From Mesorhizobium sp. (lineage in GTDB: Bacteria > Pseudomonadota > Alphaproteobacteria > Rhizobiales > Rhizobiaceae): a stretch of DNA of 64,000 nucleotides. The notes beneath the pieces were generated by a model. The model did no database searches. It was given only the letters and a program-made list of their open reading frames with translations, and was not told the origin of the DNA. A program made the translations under genes and the position numbers. The stretch lies in contig SAQG01000030.1 in assembly GCA_004020315.1 (NCBI GenBank), forward strand, positions 16,219-80,218, in the 5' to 3' direction. Below are positions 9,671-18,317 of this stretch, piece by piece (position 1 is the first letter of the stretch; each line of letters opens with the position of its first letter).

Positions 9671-10198
9671 ATGTCGGATTCGTCCAGGATTTGTGCGGTG
9701 GCCGCGGCCACCCTCATGGCGCTTTCCGCGTCGTTGGCAGCTCAGGAAGCCGGGCTGCCGGGCGGTGCTTCCTCGCTGAAGGAGACCTATGAGGACTGGG
9801 ATCTCTCCTGCCAGGCCACGCCGACGCTGGTATGCGCGGCTACCTATCAGCAGTCGCAGCAGAACGGACGGCGCCTGCTTGCGGTCGAATTGGGCAAGGG
9901 GCAGGAGGACGGCATTGCGGGCAATCTCGTCCTGCCCTTCGGCCTGCAACTCGCCGTCGGCGCGACGCTTCAGGTCGACGATGGGCAAGCGGGCAAGCCG
10001 CTGCCCTTCTCGACCTGCCTGCCCGCCGGCTGCTTCGTGCCCCTCAGCTTCGACGCGAAAGCAGCCGCGTCGCTGCGCACGGGCACAACGCTCAAGGTCA
10101 CGGTTAAGAGTCTCGACCAGAAGGATGTGCCCTTGTCGGTTTCATTGAAGGGTTTGACGGCGGCGCTGGACAGGTTGAAGGTGCTGCTCGGGGCTTAG
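9671..10198 (+). CDS. IalB-like (invasion-associated locus B) periplasmic protein
   Basis: A 175-residue protein with a signal peptide (VAAATLMALSASLAAQ). The mature part has YEDWDLSC near the start and paired cysteines (TPTLVCAATYQQSQ, STCLPAGCFVPLSF), the pattern of the IalB family found across Rhizobiales. The role is not defined; IalB-like proteins are exported. ATG 9671 has CGGAG upstream. A longer open frame back to 9458 looks non-coding. It stands between a transposase and decayed genes. Confidence 0.75.
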   Translation: MSDSSRICAVAAATLMALSASLAAQEAGLPGGASSLKETYEDWDLSCQATPTLVCAATYQQSQQNGRRLLAVELGKGQEDGIAGNLVLPFGLQLAVGATLQVDDGQAGKPLPFSTCLPAGCFVPLSFDAKAAASLRTGTTLKVTVKSLDQKDVPLSVSLKGLTAALDRLKVLLGA

Positions 10199-10270
10199 AT
10201 TGGGGGCTGGCTGGCTGATGATCTCGGTTGTCACTTTCCTTTGTTCCACTACGGCTTTTCGACATTTTGG

Positions 10271-10501
10271 TCAGATAATCCCCACGCGCGAGAAGCGCGC
10301 GGTCTCGGCCTGAGTGATCTCGGGCGGGCGAGTGGCGCCCGACGCTTCCGACTCCGCGGCAGCGATCCGCTCGATCGCCTTCTTCACCTTTGCACGAACA
10401 TTCTCGTCGAACGTCCGTACACTGACCTTGAGGAGGGTCTCATCCGGGATTACGTCGTACTTTGTCCCCGCATTGATCGCGCCCACCTTTACAATCATCG
10501 C
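10271..10501 (-). pseudogene. M20 amidohydrolase fragment
   Basis: About 75 residues on the minus strand (VGAINAGTKYDVIPDE, VSVRTFDENVRAKV, IERIAAAE) match the dimerisation domain of hippurate hydrolase-like M20 peptidases. The rest of the roughly 390-residue enzyme is absent on both sides. It is a relic. Confidence 0.65.
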
Positions 10502-10527
10502 GGCTGTCCTGAGGGAGAGAAGAGTAA

Positions 10528-11450
10528 TGATGCGCAGAACGTTTCTCATGGCGGGCGTGTCCCTGTCTGCCGTAGCGGTCGGCAAGTCCTTAGCCGCGTC
10601 GGTATTCCTCGACTACACACAGGAGCAACTGGATACGGCGTATGACCAGTCATTCTGGGCGCCGCGGATGGCGGAACTGGAGGAAGGCGATGGCATCGCC
10701 AGCGCCGAGGTCCGGCGCGCGATGCCGCCGCGTCCGGCAAAATACGGTCCAGATGCCAGAGATCTCATCGATGTGTTCGCGCCTGGGATGCCAAGGCCGC
10801 CCCGGTCCTGGTCTTCATCCATGGCGGTGCCTGGACCCGAAACACTCGCGAGGATGCATCCTATCCGGCCCCGACCTTCGTTTCGCGCGGGGCGGCCTAT
10901 GCCGCGCCTGACTTCGGCAGTGTGAAAACGCTGACGCTGCGACAGATGGTCGAGAATTGCAGGCGGGCGGTGGAGTGGACGATGAAGAATGCCGCCAGTT
11001 TCGGCGGCGACCCGAACCGGGTGTATGTGGCGGGTCATTCTTCCGGCGCGCATCTGGCGGCCTGCGTCCTCATCACCGACTGGACGGAGCGCAGCCTACC
11101 GGCGGATGCCCTCAAGGGCGGCTTGCTGATGAGCGGCATGTATGATCTCTATCCGGTGATGCTTTCCTCGCGCAGCAGCTACCTGCATCTGACGGAGGGG
11201 GGAAGAGGCGGAATTCAGCCCGATGCGCCATCTCGACCGGATCACCTGCCCGATTGCCGTCGTGTCAGCCGACCAGGACAGTCCGGAGTTCAAGCGCCAG
11301 TCCGATGTGTTCGGTGAAGCGCTGCGCGGCATGGGGAGATTGGCCAGTCGAACGATAGCCTTCAACGCCAACCACTTCCAGGAACCCGAGCATCTGAAAG
11401 ACCCCGACACTGAAGTCAGCCAGGCGGCGTTCAAGCTGATGGGGATCTGA
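10528..11450 (+). pseudogene. Alpha/beta hydrolase (arylformamidase/esterase-like), two frameshifts
   Basis: Joining three frames gives a nearly full esterase of about 300 residues. Frame one starts at ATG 10528 with a Tat/Sec-like leader (MMRRTFLMAGVSLSAVAVG). A one-base loss near 10787 moves the oxyanion motif VFIHGGAWT to a second frame, which carries the nucleophile elbow GHSSGAH. A second indel in the G run at about 11197-11202 moves the end (PIAVVSADQDSPEF, NANHFQ) to a third frame. The catalytic residues survive, so decay is recent or the indels are sequencing errors. Confidence 0.75.
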
Positions 11451-11816
11451 CACGGATGTGTTGCAAACTCTTCAGCTAATGGGATTGTTAGTTTCGTACA
11501 AAACGATGCACTTTCTCAATCTTAGAGGGTGTTTGGGAATTAAGTATTTCGGCGTTCGAGCGCGTTGCGCCGCGCTCATGGCACCCGTTGAGATGGGCAT
11601 GAAAGTGAGTTCGACCGCTGGACAGTTGCCGACTTCGTCAGGTATTGGCCCTGCGACCGGTTGATCTGCGATATTTCCAAAATTCGCAGAAGTTGGTCGA
11701 GACGAAACTGTCGCCCCGGCTTGACCACGCGCCCGGCAGACCGAGTTACAAAGTTGCCGAGGCAGTTTGATGTGCGTTCCTGCATCACTGCACGGGACAC
11801 GACCTGACGGGAGACT

Positions 11817-12383
11817 ATGATGCGTAGCCAGAAAGAAAAGATGCTCGCAGGCGAGTTTTACAATGCGGCGGATCCGGAGATCCAAGCTGACCTGTTGGCC
11901 ACCGGGGCTTGGCTCAAGCGGTACAATGATACGCTGGGGCAGACCACGGAGCATTGGCATGAGCTTTTGTCCGAGCGGCTGGGAGAGGTTGGGCGCGGAA
12001 CGGTCATCCGTCCGCCCTTTTTTTGCGACTACGGATTCAATATCCGCATTGGCGCCAATGCCTACATCAACTTCAACTGCGTTATTCTTGACGTGGTAGA
12101 GGTCAAAATCGGGCAAGGAACGGCAATTGGGCCTGCCGTGCAGATTTATACCGCCGATCATCCACATGATGCCGAGCAGCGACAGGCCGGCCTGCAGGTC
12201 GGGCGTCCTGTTCGCATTGGCAGCCGTGTCTGGATCGGCGGTGGAGCAATCATTCTGCCTGGCGTCACGATTGGCGATAATGCGGTCGTAGGCGCTGGCA
12301 GCGTGGTCACACGCGATGTTCCCGCCGGGGCAAAGGTAGTGGGAATTCCTGCTCGCGTCGCCAACCCACATAAACAGGCATAA
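11817..12383 (+). CDS. nodL: NodL-type O-acetyltransferase
   Basis: A 188-residue left-handed beta-helix acetyltransferase. NodL acetylates the non-reducing glucosamine of Nod factors. The start (MRSQKEKMLAGEFYNAADPEI) is the maltose/NodL acetyltransferase signature; hexapeptide repeats run from about 75 to 175; the catalytic-type histidine is in TADHPHDAEQR. ATG 11817 or ATG 11820. In this setting with nodE, NodL is favoured over a housekeeping sugar acetyltransferase. No clear nod box was found upstream; a weak hairpin follows the stop. Confidence 0.8.
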   Translation: MMRSQKEKMLAGEFYNAADPEIQADLLATGAWLKRYNDTLGQTTEHWHELLSERLGEVGRGTVIRPPFFCDYGFNIRIGANAYINFNCVILDVVEVKIGQGTAIGPAVQIYTADHPHDAEQRQAGLQVGRPVRIGSRVWIGGGAIILPGVTIGDNAVVGAGSVVTRDVPAGAKVVGIPARVANPHKQA

Positions 12384-12386
12384 TCA

Positions 12387-12406
12387 ACCTCCTTGACCCT
12401 GGAGGT
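12387..12406 (+). terminator. Possible hairpin terminator after nodL
   Basis: ACCTCC/GGAGGT forms a 6-bp stem with an 8-base loop starting 4 bases after the nodL stop. There is no T run, so it may be a weak terminator or chance. Confidence 0.3.
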
Positions 12407-12690
12407 GCATGCGAACTGTCGAAACTGTGCCAAATTTCTGCCGAAGCCATTGAGCGCTGCATATCTTGTCGCGGTTCGGCTCGGGCGCTTCAGTTCTTTT
12501 GCCACGGGTGTCACAAAATCATGTGCGTAATGCCGCCGCAACGTGCTCACGTCCCGCAGCAGCGGGCCCTTTCACATGGCCCAACGAATTCAGAGCCTCC
12601 GTTGTGCTGCCAGTAGCATTACTGCTCAGATGTATTCCCAACTGAGTTTTCGCCCTTGGAGGCAAGCGACTCACCAGCAATCGCCGGCCA
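12407..12690. other. Intergenic stretch between nodL and the SIR2-like gene
   Basis: No gene or clear regulatory element is visible here. The two flanking genes converge on it, so it probably holds only transcript ends. Confidence 0.4.
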
Positions 12691-13584
12691 TTAATCCTGG
12701 CTAGCATCGACCCCGACGAGGCGAGCCGCGGCGTTGCCGATCGGCATGTCGATGACCGTGATTGCGCCTTCGGCAAGGAAACGACGTTCGTTTCTGGTCA
12801 GCGTAGCCGAATCGATCACCGCAAAATGTGGGCCAGTGGAGCGCTTCATCATCTGTCTGGCATATGTGCGCAGCATCTGATCGTTGAAGCGACAGCCAAC
12901 GAAGAAAAAGCCCCGGTTGACGCGCCGTTGCTTCACCACGTCCGGGATCGGCGTCTGGATATCAATTTCGGTTAGGACTTCGACGTAATCGGAATCAGCC
13001 ACGAGGAAGTTTGCGGCCGGCCTGACGCTGCCGTGCGGCGCATAGAGCACCGTCCTTGCCACTTGTTCGGCGTCGAGTTCTGTTCCTGACAAATCGTAAG
13101 TTCTCGTCCAGATGTTACCAATTCCGGTCGCTCGCGTGGTTCCTTGTATCTCGACAACGTCTGTTTGGCCGGCCTCTGCAAGGGCTGCCCGCATGGCGCC
13201 ATCGTACCAGCTGTCGATGATGATAGACAGTTGAAGGGTTGCGAGCCAGGCGTGAAGAACGGTCGGCTCGGCGGGGGCTGCGAATATCTCCGCCATCCAC
13301 GCTTGAAGAGTCCGACGATGTCGGCGCTGCTCGATAAACTGCGCGACCGACCACATATTGGTGCGAATCCTGGAAGGGGCAGGCGCCCGCTTGTTGAGCG
13401 CCGCGGCGACATCTTCAGGGGTGCAAGGTGCAGGTGATTCCGGCGTGTTAAGCTGCAGAAGACCAGGACCGAGATAGGGGATCACTCGATCGGCCTTGAG
13501 AGCGCCCTTCAGCAGGTCAATCAGCTTTTTGGCAAAACTGCCCCGGACGACGACGAGATGGTCCCAGCTCAGCATCGTGTTCAT
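12691..13584 (-). CDS. SIR2-like protein at the end of the nifB operon
   Basis: A 297-residue protein with a SIR2-type NAD-binding outline: VIPYLGPGLLQ in place of the glycine-rich loop, IIIDSWYD where classical members have TTNYD, LYAPHGS for the catalytic-histidine strand, and FFVGCRFNDQMLR. Key sirtuin cysteines for zinc are not seen, so it belongs to the SIR2-like domain class rather than true deacetylases. It follows nifT by 34 bases on the same strand, so it is probably transcribed with nifB-fdxN-nifZ-nifT. Function in nitrogen fixation is unknown. Confidence 0.72.
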   Translation of the reverse strand: MNTMLSWDHLVVVRGSFAKKLIDLLKGALKADRVIPYLGPGLLQLNTPESPAPCTPEDVAAALNKRAPAPSRIRTNMWSVAQFIEQRRHRRTLQAWMAEIFAAPAEPTVLHAWLATLQLSIIIDSWYDGAMRAALAEAGQTDVVEIQGTTRATGIGNIWTRTYDLSGTELDAEQVARTVLYAPHGSVRPAANFLVADSDYVEVLTEIDIQTPIPDVVKQRRVNRGFFFVGCRFNDQMLRTYARQMMKRSTGPHFAVIDSATLTRNERRFLAEGAITVIDMPIGNAAARLVGVDASQD

Positions 13585-13618
13585 ACGCGTTTCCTCTCCG
13601 CCACTGAACCCACCGGCA

Positions 13619-13831
13619 TCAGGCCCCGTCGGAAATCTTCATCGCCTCGACGGTGATCGGCAAACGCGTATCGCGCGGAAGGTCGGGCAGCATGAGCCGC
13701 CAACCGTTCCTGAGCGTCACGGTCCCGCCCCATAAGTCTGCGTTCTCAATCTCGGTGATCGGCTCTTCGAGATCCTTCTTGGGGACATAAGCCGACAAGC
13801 CAGTAGCGGTCCTGCGAATCATTACTTTCAT
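13619..13831 (-). CDS. nifT: NifT/FixU small nitrogen-fixation protein
   Basis: A 70-residue protein of the NifT/FixU family (MKVMIRRTATGLSAYVPKKDLEE, LPDLPRDTRLPITVEAMKI). Its role is undefined and usually dispensable. Start ATG overlaps the nifZ stop by four bases (ATGA), showing translational coupling. It is full length for the family. Confidence 0.93.
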   Translation of the reverse strand: MKVMIRRTATGLSAYVPKKDLEEPITEIENADLWGGTVTLRNGWRLMLPDLPRDTRLPITVEAMKISDGA

Positions 13832-14148
13832 CCGGCTGTTCCTCCGTTGGAAATGCCTTCAGCTCCGCAGGGAACCTCGACTTTGTCGAGGCTAATGAGT
13901 TCGCGCGCTCGCATGCCGACGACCGTGCCACGATCGATCCATTCGACCGCATAGATGAAGAATTGCTGGAGAAAGGTTCCAATGTCGCGCACGTAGCCTT
14001 CGTCGCCCTTCCGCACGAGGTTTTCGCCGATCTCCTTGCCGGGATAGGTGCCGTCGTTTTTTATGTGGCGTGTTGCACGGACCCGCTCACCCTGCATGAA
14101 CCGTGGCGGTCTGCCGATTTCGACCTCCTGTTCGCGTCTGGACCACAT
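13828..14148 (-). CDS. nifZ: NifZ, P-cluster maturation factor
   Basis: NifZ helps form the second P-cluster in the MoFe protein. The product (106 residues) shows the family core RVRATRHIKNDGTYPGKEIGENLV, GDEGYVRDIGTFLQQFFIYAVEW. ATG 14148 is chosen because GAAAGGA lies about nine bases upstream; ATG 14157 would have that site directly against it. The gene lies between fdxN and nifT and overlaps nifT. Confidence 0.92.
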   Translation of the reverse strand: MWSRREQEVEIGRPPRFMQGERVRATRHIKNDGTYPGKEIGENLVRKGDEGYVRDIGTFLQQFFIYAVEWIDRGTVVGMRARELISLDKVEVPCGAEGISNGGTAG

Positions 14149-14233
14149 GCTGTCCATTCCTTTCTCGAGGCTTTTGGTGTGGTCGCGGGTTGCAGGCGTC
14201 CTCGCGCGGCGAACCCGACCGTTTCGGTAGGAA

Positions 14234-14428
14234 TCAAGCGGGAACGCAGGTTTTCGGTACCGGACAGACCGACACGCATTGCTGCTTATCGAAGGCCTCC
14301 TTGCATTCGGTGCACTTGATTGGATCGATCACATAGGCGTCGCCCTTGAACTTGATCGCTTCCGAGGGACATTCGAACTCGCAGGCCCCGCATTGGGTAC
14401 ATTGGGATGCGATGATCTTGAAAGCCAT
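14234..14428 (-). CDS. fdxN: FdxN 2[4Fe-4S] ferredoxin
   Basis: A 64-residue bacterial-type ferredoxin. Cluster motifs are CTQCGACEFECP near the start and CTECKEAFDKQQCVSVCP, the longer spacing usual for the rhizobial nifB-linked FdxN. It is an electron donor linked to nitrogenase or to NifB. It lies 29 bases after nifB on the same strand. Confidence 0.95.
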   Translation of the reverse strand: MAFKIIASQCTQCGACEFECPSEAIKFKGDAYVIDPIKCTECKEAFDKQQCVSVCPVPKTCVPA

Positions 14429-14457
14429 TCTAACTCCTGGTTATCGGACGAGACCGC

Positions 14458-15939
14458 TCAGGCCGTCGCCGCTAGTGGTCTGATCCCAAACTCTGCCGCG
14501 TAAAGTGCGCTGACTGCGGTCTCGATGTAGTCATGGCCATAGGCGTCGGTTACGCGCAGTCCAGCTCGCGAGAGTTGTTCCTTCGGGCGATTTCCGATCT
14601 TGGCGCATAGCACTATGTGTATGCCTTCCAGCGCAGCGAAGACGCCCTCGAGGGTGGCGTCTTCGCCCCCGCCTCCGAGGCAATACCGCTCGACCTTCCG
14701 ATGCCCGACCAAGCTGATCCCTCTAGGCGAGACTTCATAAACCTGGAATTCCTTCGCGTGGCCGAAGTGTTCGTTGACGCGTCCACCTCCCTTTGTGGCC
14801 ACCGCAACCAGAAGCGACTTTTCGGAGTCTGTTGCCTTGACCATACCGATGGCCTCGCTCCTCGCCGCCTCATGATCACGGCGCTCGTGTGCGACCACCT
14901 GCCGATAGGCCTGACGCTTGCCAGCATCGTAGGTGACATCGTCGGGAATCCCATCCAGCGTGAATTCCTGGCCACGATCTTCACCGAGCAGGCCGACAGC
15001 ATCTGCCCGGCACTGCCGGCAGTGGCGCATCAACTTGGCGCCACCTTCAAGTCGATCCTGAAGAGCCATCATCTCCATTGCCGTTGGGCCGCGCTGCCCG
15101 ATGAGTCCGTAGTGGGTGCCGTGCGCCGGGTCCGAAATCAGAGGCATCACGTTGTGCAGGAACGCGCCCCGCTCCTTGACCATTTTGTTCACCTCAAACA
15201 GGTGCTGGTCGTTCACTCCAGGAATCATCACCGAGTTGATTTTGGTGAGGATGCCGCGCGCGCTCAGCATCTCCAGGCCCAGCATCTGCCGCGCGTGCAA
15301 GATTCGAGCGGCTTCGATGCCGAAGTAGCGGCGATTTTCATAAAAAATCCAAGGATAGATCTTTGCGCCGACTTCCGGGTCGACCATGTTGATGGTGATC
15401 GTCACGTGATCAACATTCATTTCGGCAAGCTCAGCTACATGGTCCGGCAGCACGAGCCCGTTGGTGGAGACGCACAGCTTTATGTCGGGGATTTCCCTGA
15501 TGACGCGGTCGAACGTTGCCTTCGTTTTCTCCCAGTCGTAACAGGCATCCCCCGGCCCAGCGATGCCAAGAACCGAAAGCTGCGGAACTTCGTTGGCAAC
15601 CGCGATGACCTTGCGTAGCGCTTGGTCGGGCGTCAGCTTCTCAGACACAACACCAGGCCGGCTCTCGTTGGCGCAATCGTATTTGCGATTGCAGTAGTTG
15701 CACTGGACATTGCAAGCCGGCGCGACCGCCACATGCATACGCGCGAAATAGTGATGCGCTTCCTCCGAAAAGCAGGGGTGATCCTTGATCTTGTCCCAAA
15801 TAGCCGGATCCACATCGCCCGGGCTGGTCGGCGACGAACCGTAGGAGGACGGTGCGCAGCCACCGGATTTCGCGGCTGCCAGAAAACCCTCGGATGTCGT
15901 GCTGGTCGGCCCCTCAATCGAAACTGTCGGTGAGGACAT
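14458..15939 (-). CDS. nifB: NifB radical-SAM FeMo-cofactor core synthase
   Basis: NifB fuses two [4Fe-4S] clusters into the 8Fe core of FeMo-co. The 493-residue protein has the radical-SAM motif CNVQCNYC (about 74-81) and GPGDACYDWEKT, then a C-terminal NifX-like domain (LLVAVATKGGGRVNEHFGHA onward, last 120 residues). ATG 15939 has ACGGAG upstream; a longer frame to 15993 runs into the promoter. A sigma-54 promoter (15977-15992) and a NifA site (16064-16079) lie just upstream. It leads nifB-fdxN-nifZ-nifT-SIR2-like. Confidence 0.96.
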   Translation of the reverse strand: MSSPTVSIEGPTSTTSEGFLAAAKSGGCAPSSYGSSPTSPGDVDPAIWDKIKDHPCFSEEAHHYFARMHVAVAPACNVQCNYCNRKYDCANESRPGVVSEKLTPDQALRKVIAVANEVPQLSVLGIAGPGDACYDWEKTKATFDRVIREIPDIKLCVSTNGLVLPDHVAELAEMNVDHVTITINMVDPEVGAKIYPWIFYENRRYFGIEAARILHARQMLGLEMLSARGILTKINSVMIPGVNDQHLFEVNKMVKERGAFLHNVMPLISDPAHGTHYGLIGQRGPTAMEMMALQDRLEGGAKLMRHCRQCRADAVGLLGEDRGQEFTLDGIPDDVTYDAGKRQAYRQVVAHERRDHEAARSEAIGMVKATDSEKSLLVAVATKGGGRVNEHFGHAKEFQVYEVSPRGISLVGHRKVERYCLGGGGEDATLEGVFAALEGIHIVLCAKIGNRPKEQLSRAGLRVTDAYGHDYIETAVSALYAAEFGIRPLAATA

Positions 15940-15976
15940 CAAACGGCTCCGTTGCTGGTAACGTCGCGGTTCAAGG

Positions 15977-15992
15977 TGCAAGAGCCATACCA
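15977..15992 (-). promoter_or_regulatory. Sigma-54 promoter of nifB
   Basis: On the minus strand it reads TGGTATGGCTCTTGCA, with GG and GC at the -24/-12 spacing. Two mismatches to TGGCACG-N4-TTGCW. It is 38 bases upstream of the nifB start. Confidence 0.8.
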
Positions 15993-16063
15993 ACTTAAAA
16001 AAGCGGCTTCAGTTCACTATTTGGGTCGATGTCGGATTGTGTGAGGCCGGCGCGACACAATTT

Positions 16064-16079
16064 TGTCCTGCTTGCGACA
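16064..16079. promoter_or_regulatory. NifA upstream activator site of nifB
   Basis: TGTCCTGCTTGCGACA is an exact TGT-N10-ACA, 72 bases upstream of the nifB promoter. A second inverted repeat, ATTGTGT-N12-ACACAAT at 16036-16061, lies between them and may help. Confidence 0.75.
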
Positions 16080-16164
16080 GTGCAAGTCCAAATCCGTTCA
16101 GAAGCACAAAGCACTCCTTGTCGCGCAGAGGGCGCGCAAGACCACTGGCCTGACGATTGGCTCA

Positions 16165-16592
16165 TCAGGCTCTTAGAATTTCCTTCACCTCGAGACTATG
16201 CCGGCGTATCGCCTAGCCGACTTGTCGCGGCGTGAGGCGGAGAATTCGAGCCGCATTAGCCTGAACCCAGCCGGCCTTCTCCATTGTGTCGATCAGCCGG
16301 TCACGCTCCGTCCGTCGCGGTCCCAGCGCCGGTCCGGCCGTATCGTTAGAATCGCAACCGGCTATCTCGTGTTCAGGGGCGCCGATGCGCCTAACCGGCT
16401 TCGTGCTGGGCCGTGAGAGCTCGTCGATGCCATTGCCACGTTCCGAAAGATTGGTTCCTTCCAGAGGAGAACGCGCAAGTGTGGCTGTTCTTTACACGCA
16501 GTTCTCCAGCTCGCGGACGTTGCCGGGGAAATAGCATTGCGAGATCAGCTCAACTGCCGACGGCGTAAAGCCATGGTTCTCCATATTTCAAG
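16165..16592 (-). pseudogene. nifA: Dead nifA remnant (3' part, two stop codons)
   Basis: Read on the minus strand in one frame it gives the NifA end: GFTPSAVELISQCYFPGNV, RELENCV, stop, RTATLARSP, a linker, then EKAGWVQANAARILRLTPRQ-VG, stop, AIRRHSLEVKEILRA. The first stop is TAA where a glutamine codon is expected; the second is TAG where a tyrosine is expected. The 5' two thirds is gone, cut at 16592 next to an IS66-type end. This is the usual place of nifA (between fixX and nifB), so the ancestral copy has been lost. Confidence 0.9.
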
Positions 16593-16593
16593 G

Positions 16594-16990
16594 GTAAGCG
16601 CTGTGTCCTTCCAGGAGTGCCCGCGATCTGTGGGCCTGCCGATTCTGAGGTGGATCGGAGATCGGCTTGTGTCTGAACTTGAACTTTACGATTGACCCTG
16701 AGCGGCAGCCTCGGCGTTTCAAGGTGATCAACGGCGCTGTTAGTCGGCAGGCATTGGTCGATGGACGACAAGGGACGGAGTCATCGCCGAGACCCTGGGG
16801 CCGAACGTGGTGATCTCGGAGGTTGCCCGGCGCTACGGGCTGCGGCCGCGGCGGAACGCTCGCAAGCTTGCGACGTCGGCAGGACAGGCCACTCCCGCCT
16901 TTGTTCCGGTGGTGGTTTCGGTGGCGCCACCGGAACGACCCGTTGGGCCTACATCCGTGCACCAGAACTCAAGGCCGCGGCCTGAGAATC
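16594..16990 (+). mobile_element. IS66-family fragment
   Basis: It starts with GTAAGCG, the usual IS66 tip, directly against the broken nifA. The plus strand encodes frameshifted pieces of the first IS66 ORF, most clearly ETLGPNVVISEVARRYGLRP and TPAFVPVVVS. No complete transposase remains. Confidence 0.7.
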
Positions 16991-17019
16991 GGCCGCCCGC
17001 TCACCCTTTACTTGGTTCC

Positions 17020-17740
17020 TCAGCCGACAGCGCTAAGAAGGAGAGCAACTTCCGTCGGTGCGAGGATCATTGCGTCGTGGCCAGTGGCGAGTTCCTGCCA
17101 CGCCCAGCCATCCTGCTTCGCGACCCATTCTCGCGCTCCCGCCGTCGGCGGGTGGAGCGGATTAGTGCAGACGACATAGGTTCGGGGCCTGCCGTTGCCG
17201 AGCGGGGGCTCGAGCTTAAGTCTGCTTTCGTAGGTGCTTGCCGCATGCGGTGTTATCCGGCGCCGCACCCAGTCCGTGAGCGAGTGTCCCTTGGGAATGC
17301 CGAATGCTGTTGGCGGCGGAGTCGGCATGAAGATACCCCGTCCTTCCTCCGCAACCAATTTTCGACGGGCGGCGACGATGTCGGGGGGCATGGTGCTGAA
17401 TACACTTTGACCGCTCTCGACGATGGCGCCGTCGAGCGAGATAAACGAGATGGCTGATATGGTCGGGTATCCGGTCGGCGGCGCCGGTGATGCTGATGCC
17501 GCCTAGACTGTGACCGACAAGGATCACATCGCTCAGCTCTTCCGTTACAATGTGGTTGACGATGTCGGTCACGAATGTGTCGGGCGTGATGTCCTTGCAC
17601 AGCAAATGTGCGCGTTCGCCGACACCTGTCTGGGTCGGCGTGGTCACGTGGCATCCCATCTTGCGAAGATTGGCGGCGACGTCCCGCCAACACCATCCGC
17701 CATGCCAGGCACCATGCACTAGCACATACGTCTTTGTCAT
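17020..17740 (-). pseudogene. Alpha/beta hydrolase with frameshift
   Basis: The start MTKTYVLVHGAWHGGWCWRD and the nucleophile elbow GHSLGG belong to the salicylate/methylketone esterase type of alpha/beta hydrolase. Near 17440 the frame breaks after SHLVYL and continues in another frame (MPPDIVAARRKLVAEE to the end, with the catalytic-type GHDAM). It occupies the space between the dead nifA and fixX and looks like inserted foreign DNA. Confidence 0.75.
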
Positions 17741-18005
17741 GGATTGTGCCGTTCCATTTGCTCACCGGCCGTTGTGGCTGCCATCCGGCACGATGGCCGA
17801 ACGTTGTCCCAAAGGGGCTCGACCACGTTACCGGTGGTAAGTCCGGCGCACAGGCCGCCGCCGTGGCCTGAGGACACCCCTACCAGTCGAGGAAATTTGA
17901 ATTGCGAACGCCCAATATTCACTAGCTCTTTGCAAGTGGATGGAGAGGCTCATGGTGTGCCGCAGTTGCTCGCTGCCGGCATGCTCTTGGCACGGTCCCG
18001 GCTGA

Positions 18006-18305
18006 TCATCCGAACTTGAACAGGACACCAAAGCCGCCGCGCGGATAGTTCCACTCGATGTCGCCGCCTTTCTCGCACAATATCCGGCAGGTGCCGCATT
18101 CCATGCAGCCGTCGGCGGTGATCTCGACTTGGCCCCTGTCATTCAACTCATAGCATTTCGCTGGACAGACGTAGGTCAACGCAAGCAAGTTCGCGCTTGG
18201 CTTCTCGTGCGGTCGCACTATGATATGGGGGCGGCCGGAATCGACCAGGTAGCGGTTCTGGTAAAGCTTGTCCTCGACACGAACCTTCGTCACTGCGATC
18301 GTCAT
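18006..18305 (-). CDS. fixX: FixX ferredoxin-like protein
   Basis: A 99-residue electron carrier of the FixABCX bifurcating complex that feeds nitrogenase. The C-terminal half holds the cluster motif CMECGTCRILCE; TYVCPAKCYE is typical. It follows fixC by 12 bases and closes the fixABCX operon. Confidence 0.95.
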   Translation of the reverse strand: MTIAVTKVRVEDKLYQNRYLVDSGRPHIIVRPHEKPSANLLALTYVCPAKCYELNDRGQVEITADGCMECGTCRILCEKGGDIEWNYPRGGFGVLFKFG

Positions 18306-18317
18306 CTTGTACCCTCT

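Noticed and set aside
11478..11520. Possible inverted nod box before nodL
   Set aside because: Only short pieces (GATTGTT, TTTCG) match; the spacing of the repeated ATC motifs is wrong.
17985..18001. TGGCACG on the plus strand near the fixX end
   Set aside because: The -12 part reads CGGC instead of TTGC and no gene lies downstream on that strand.
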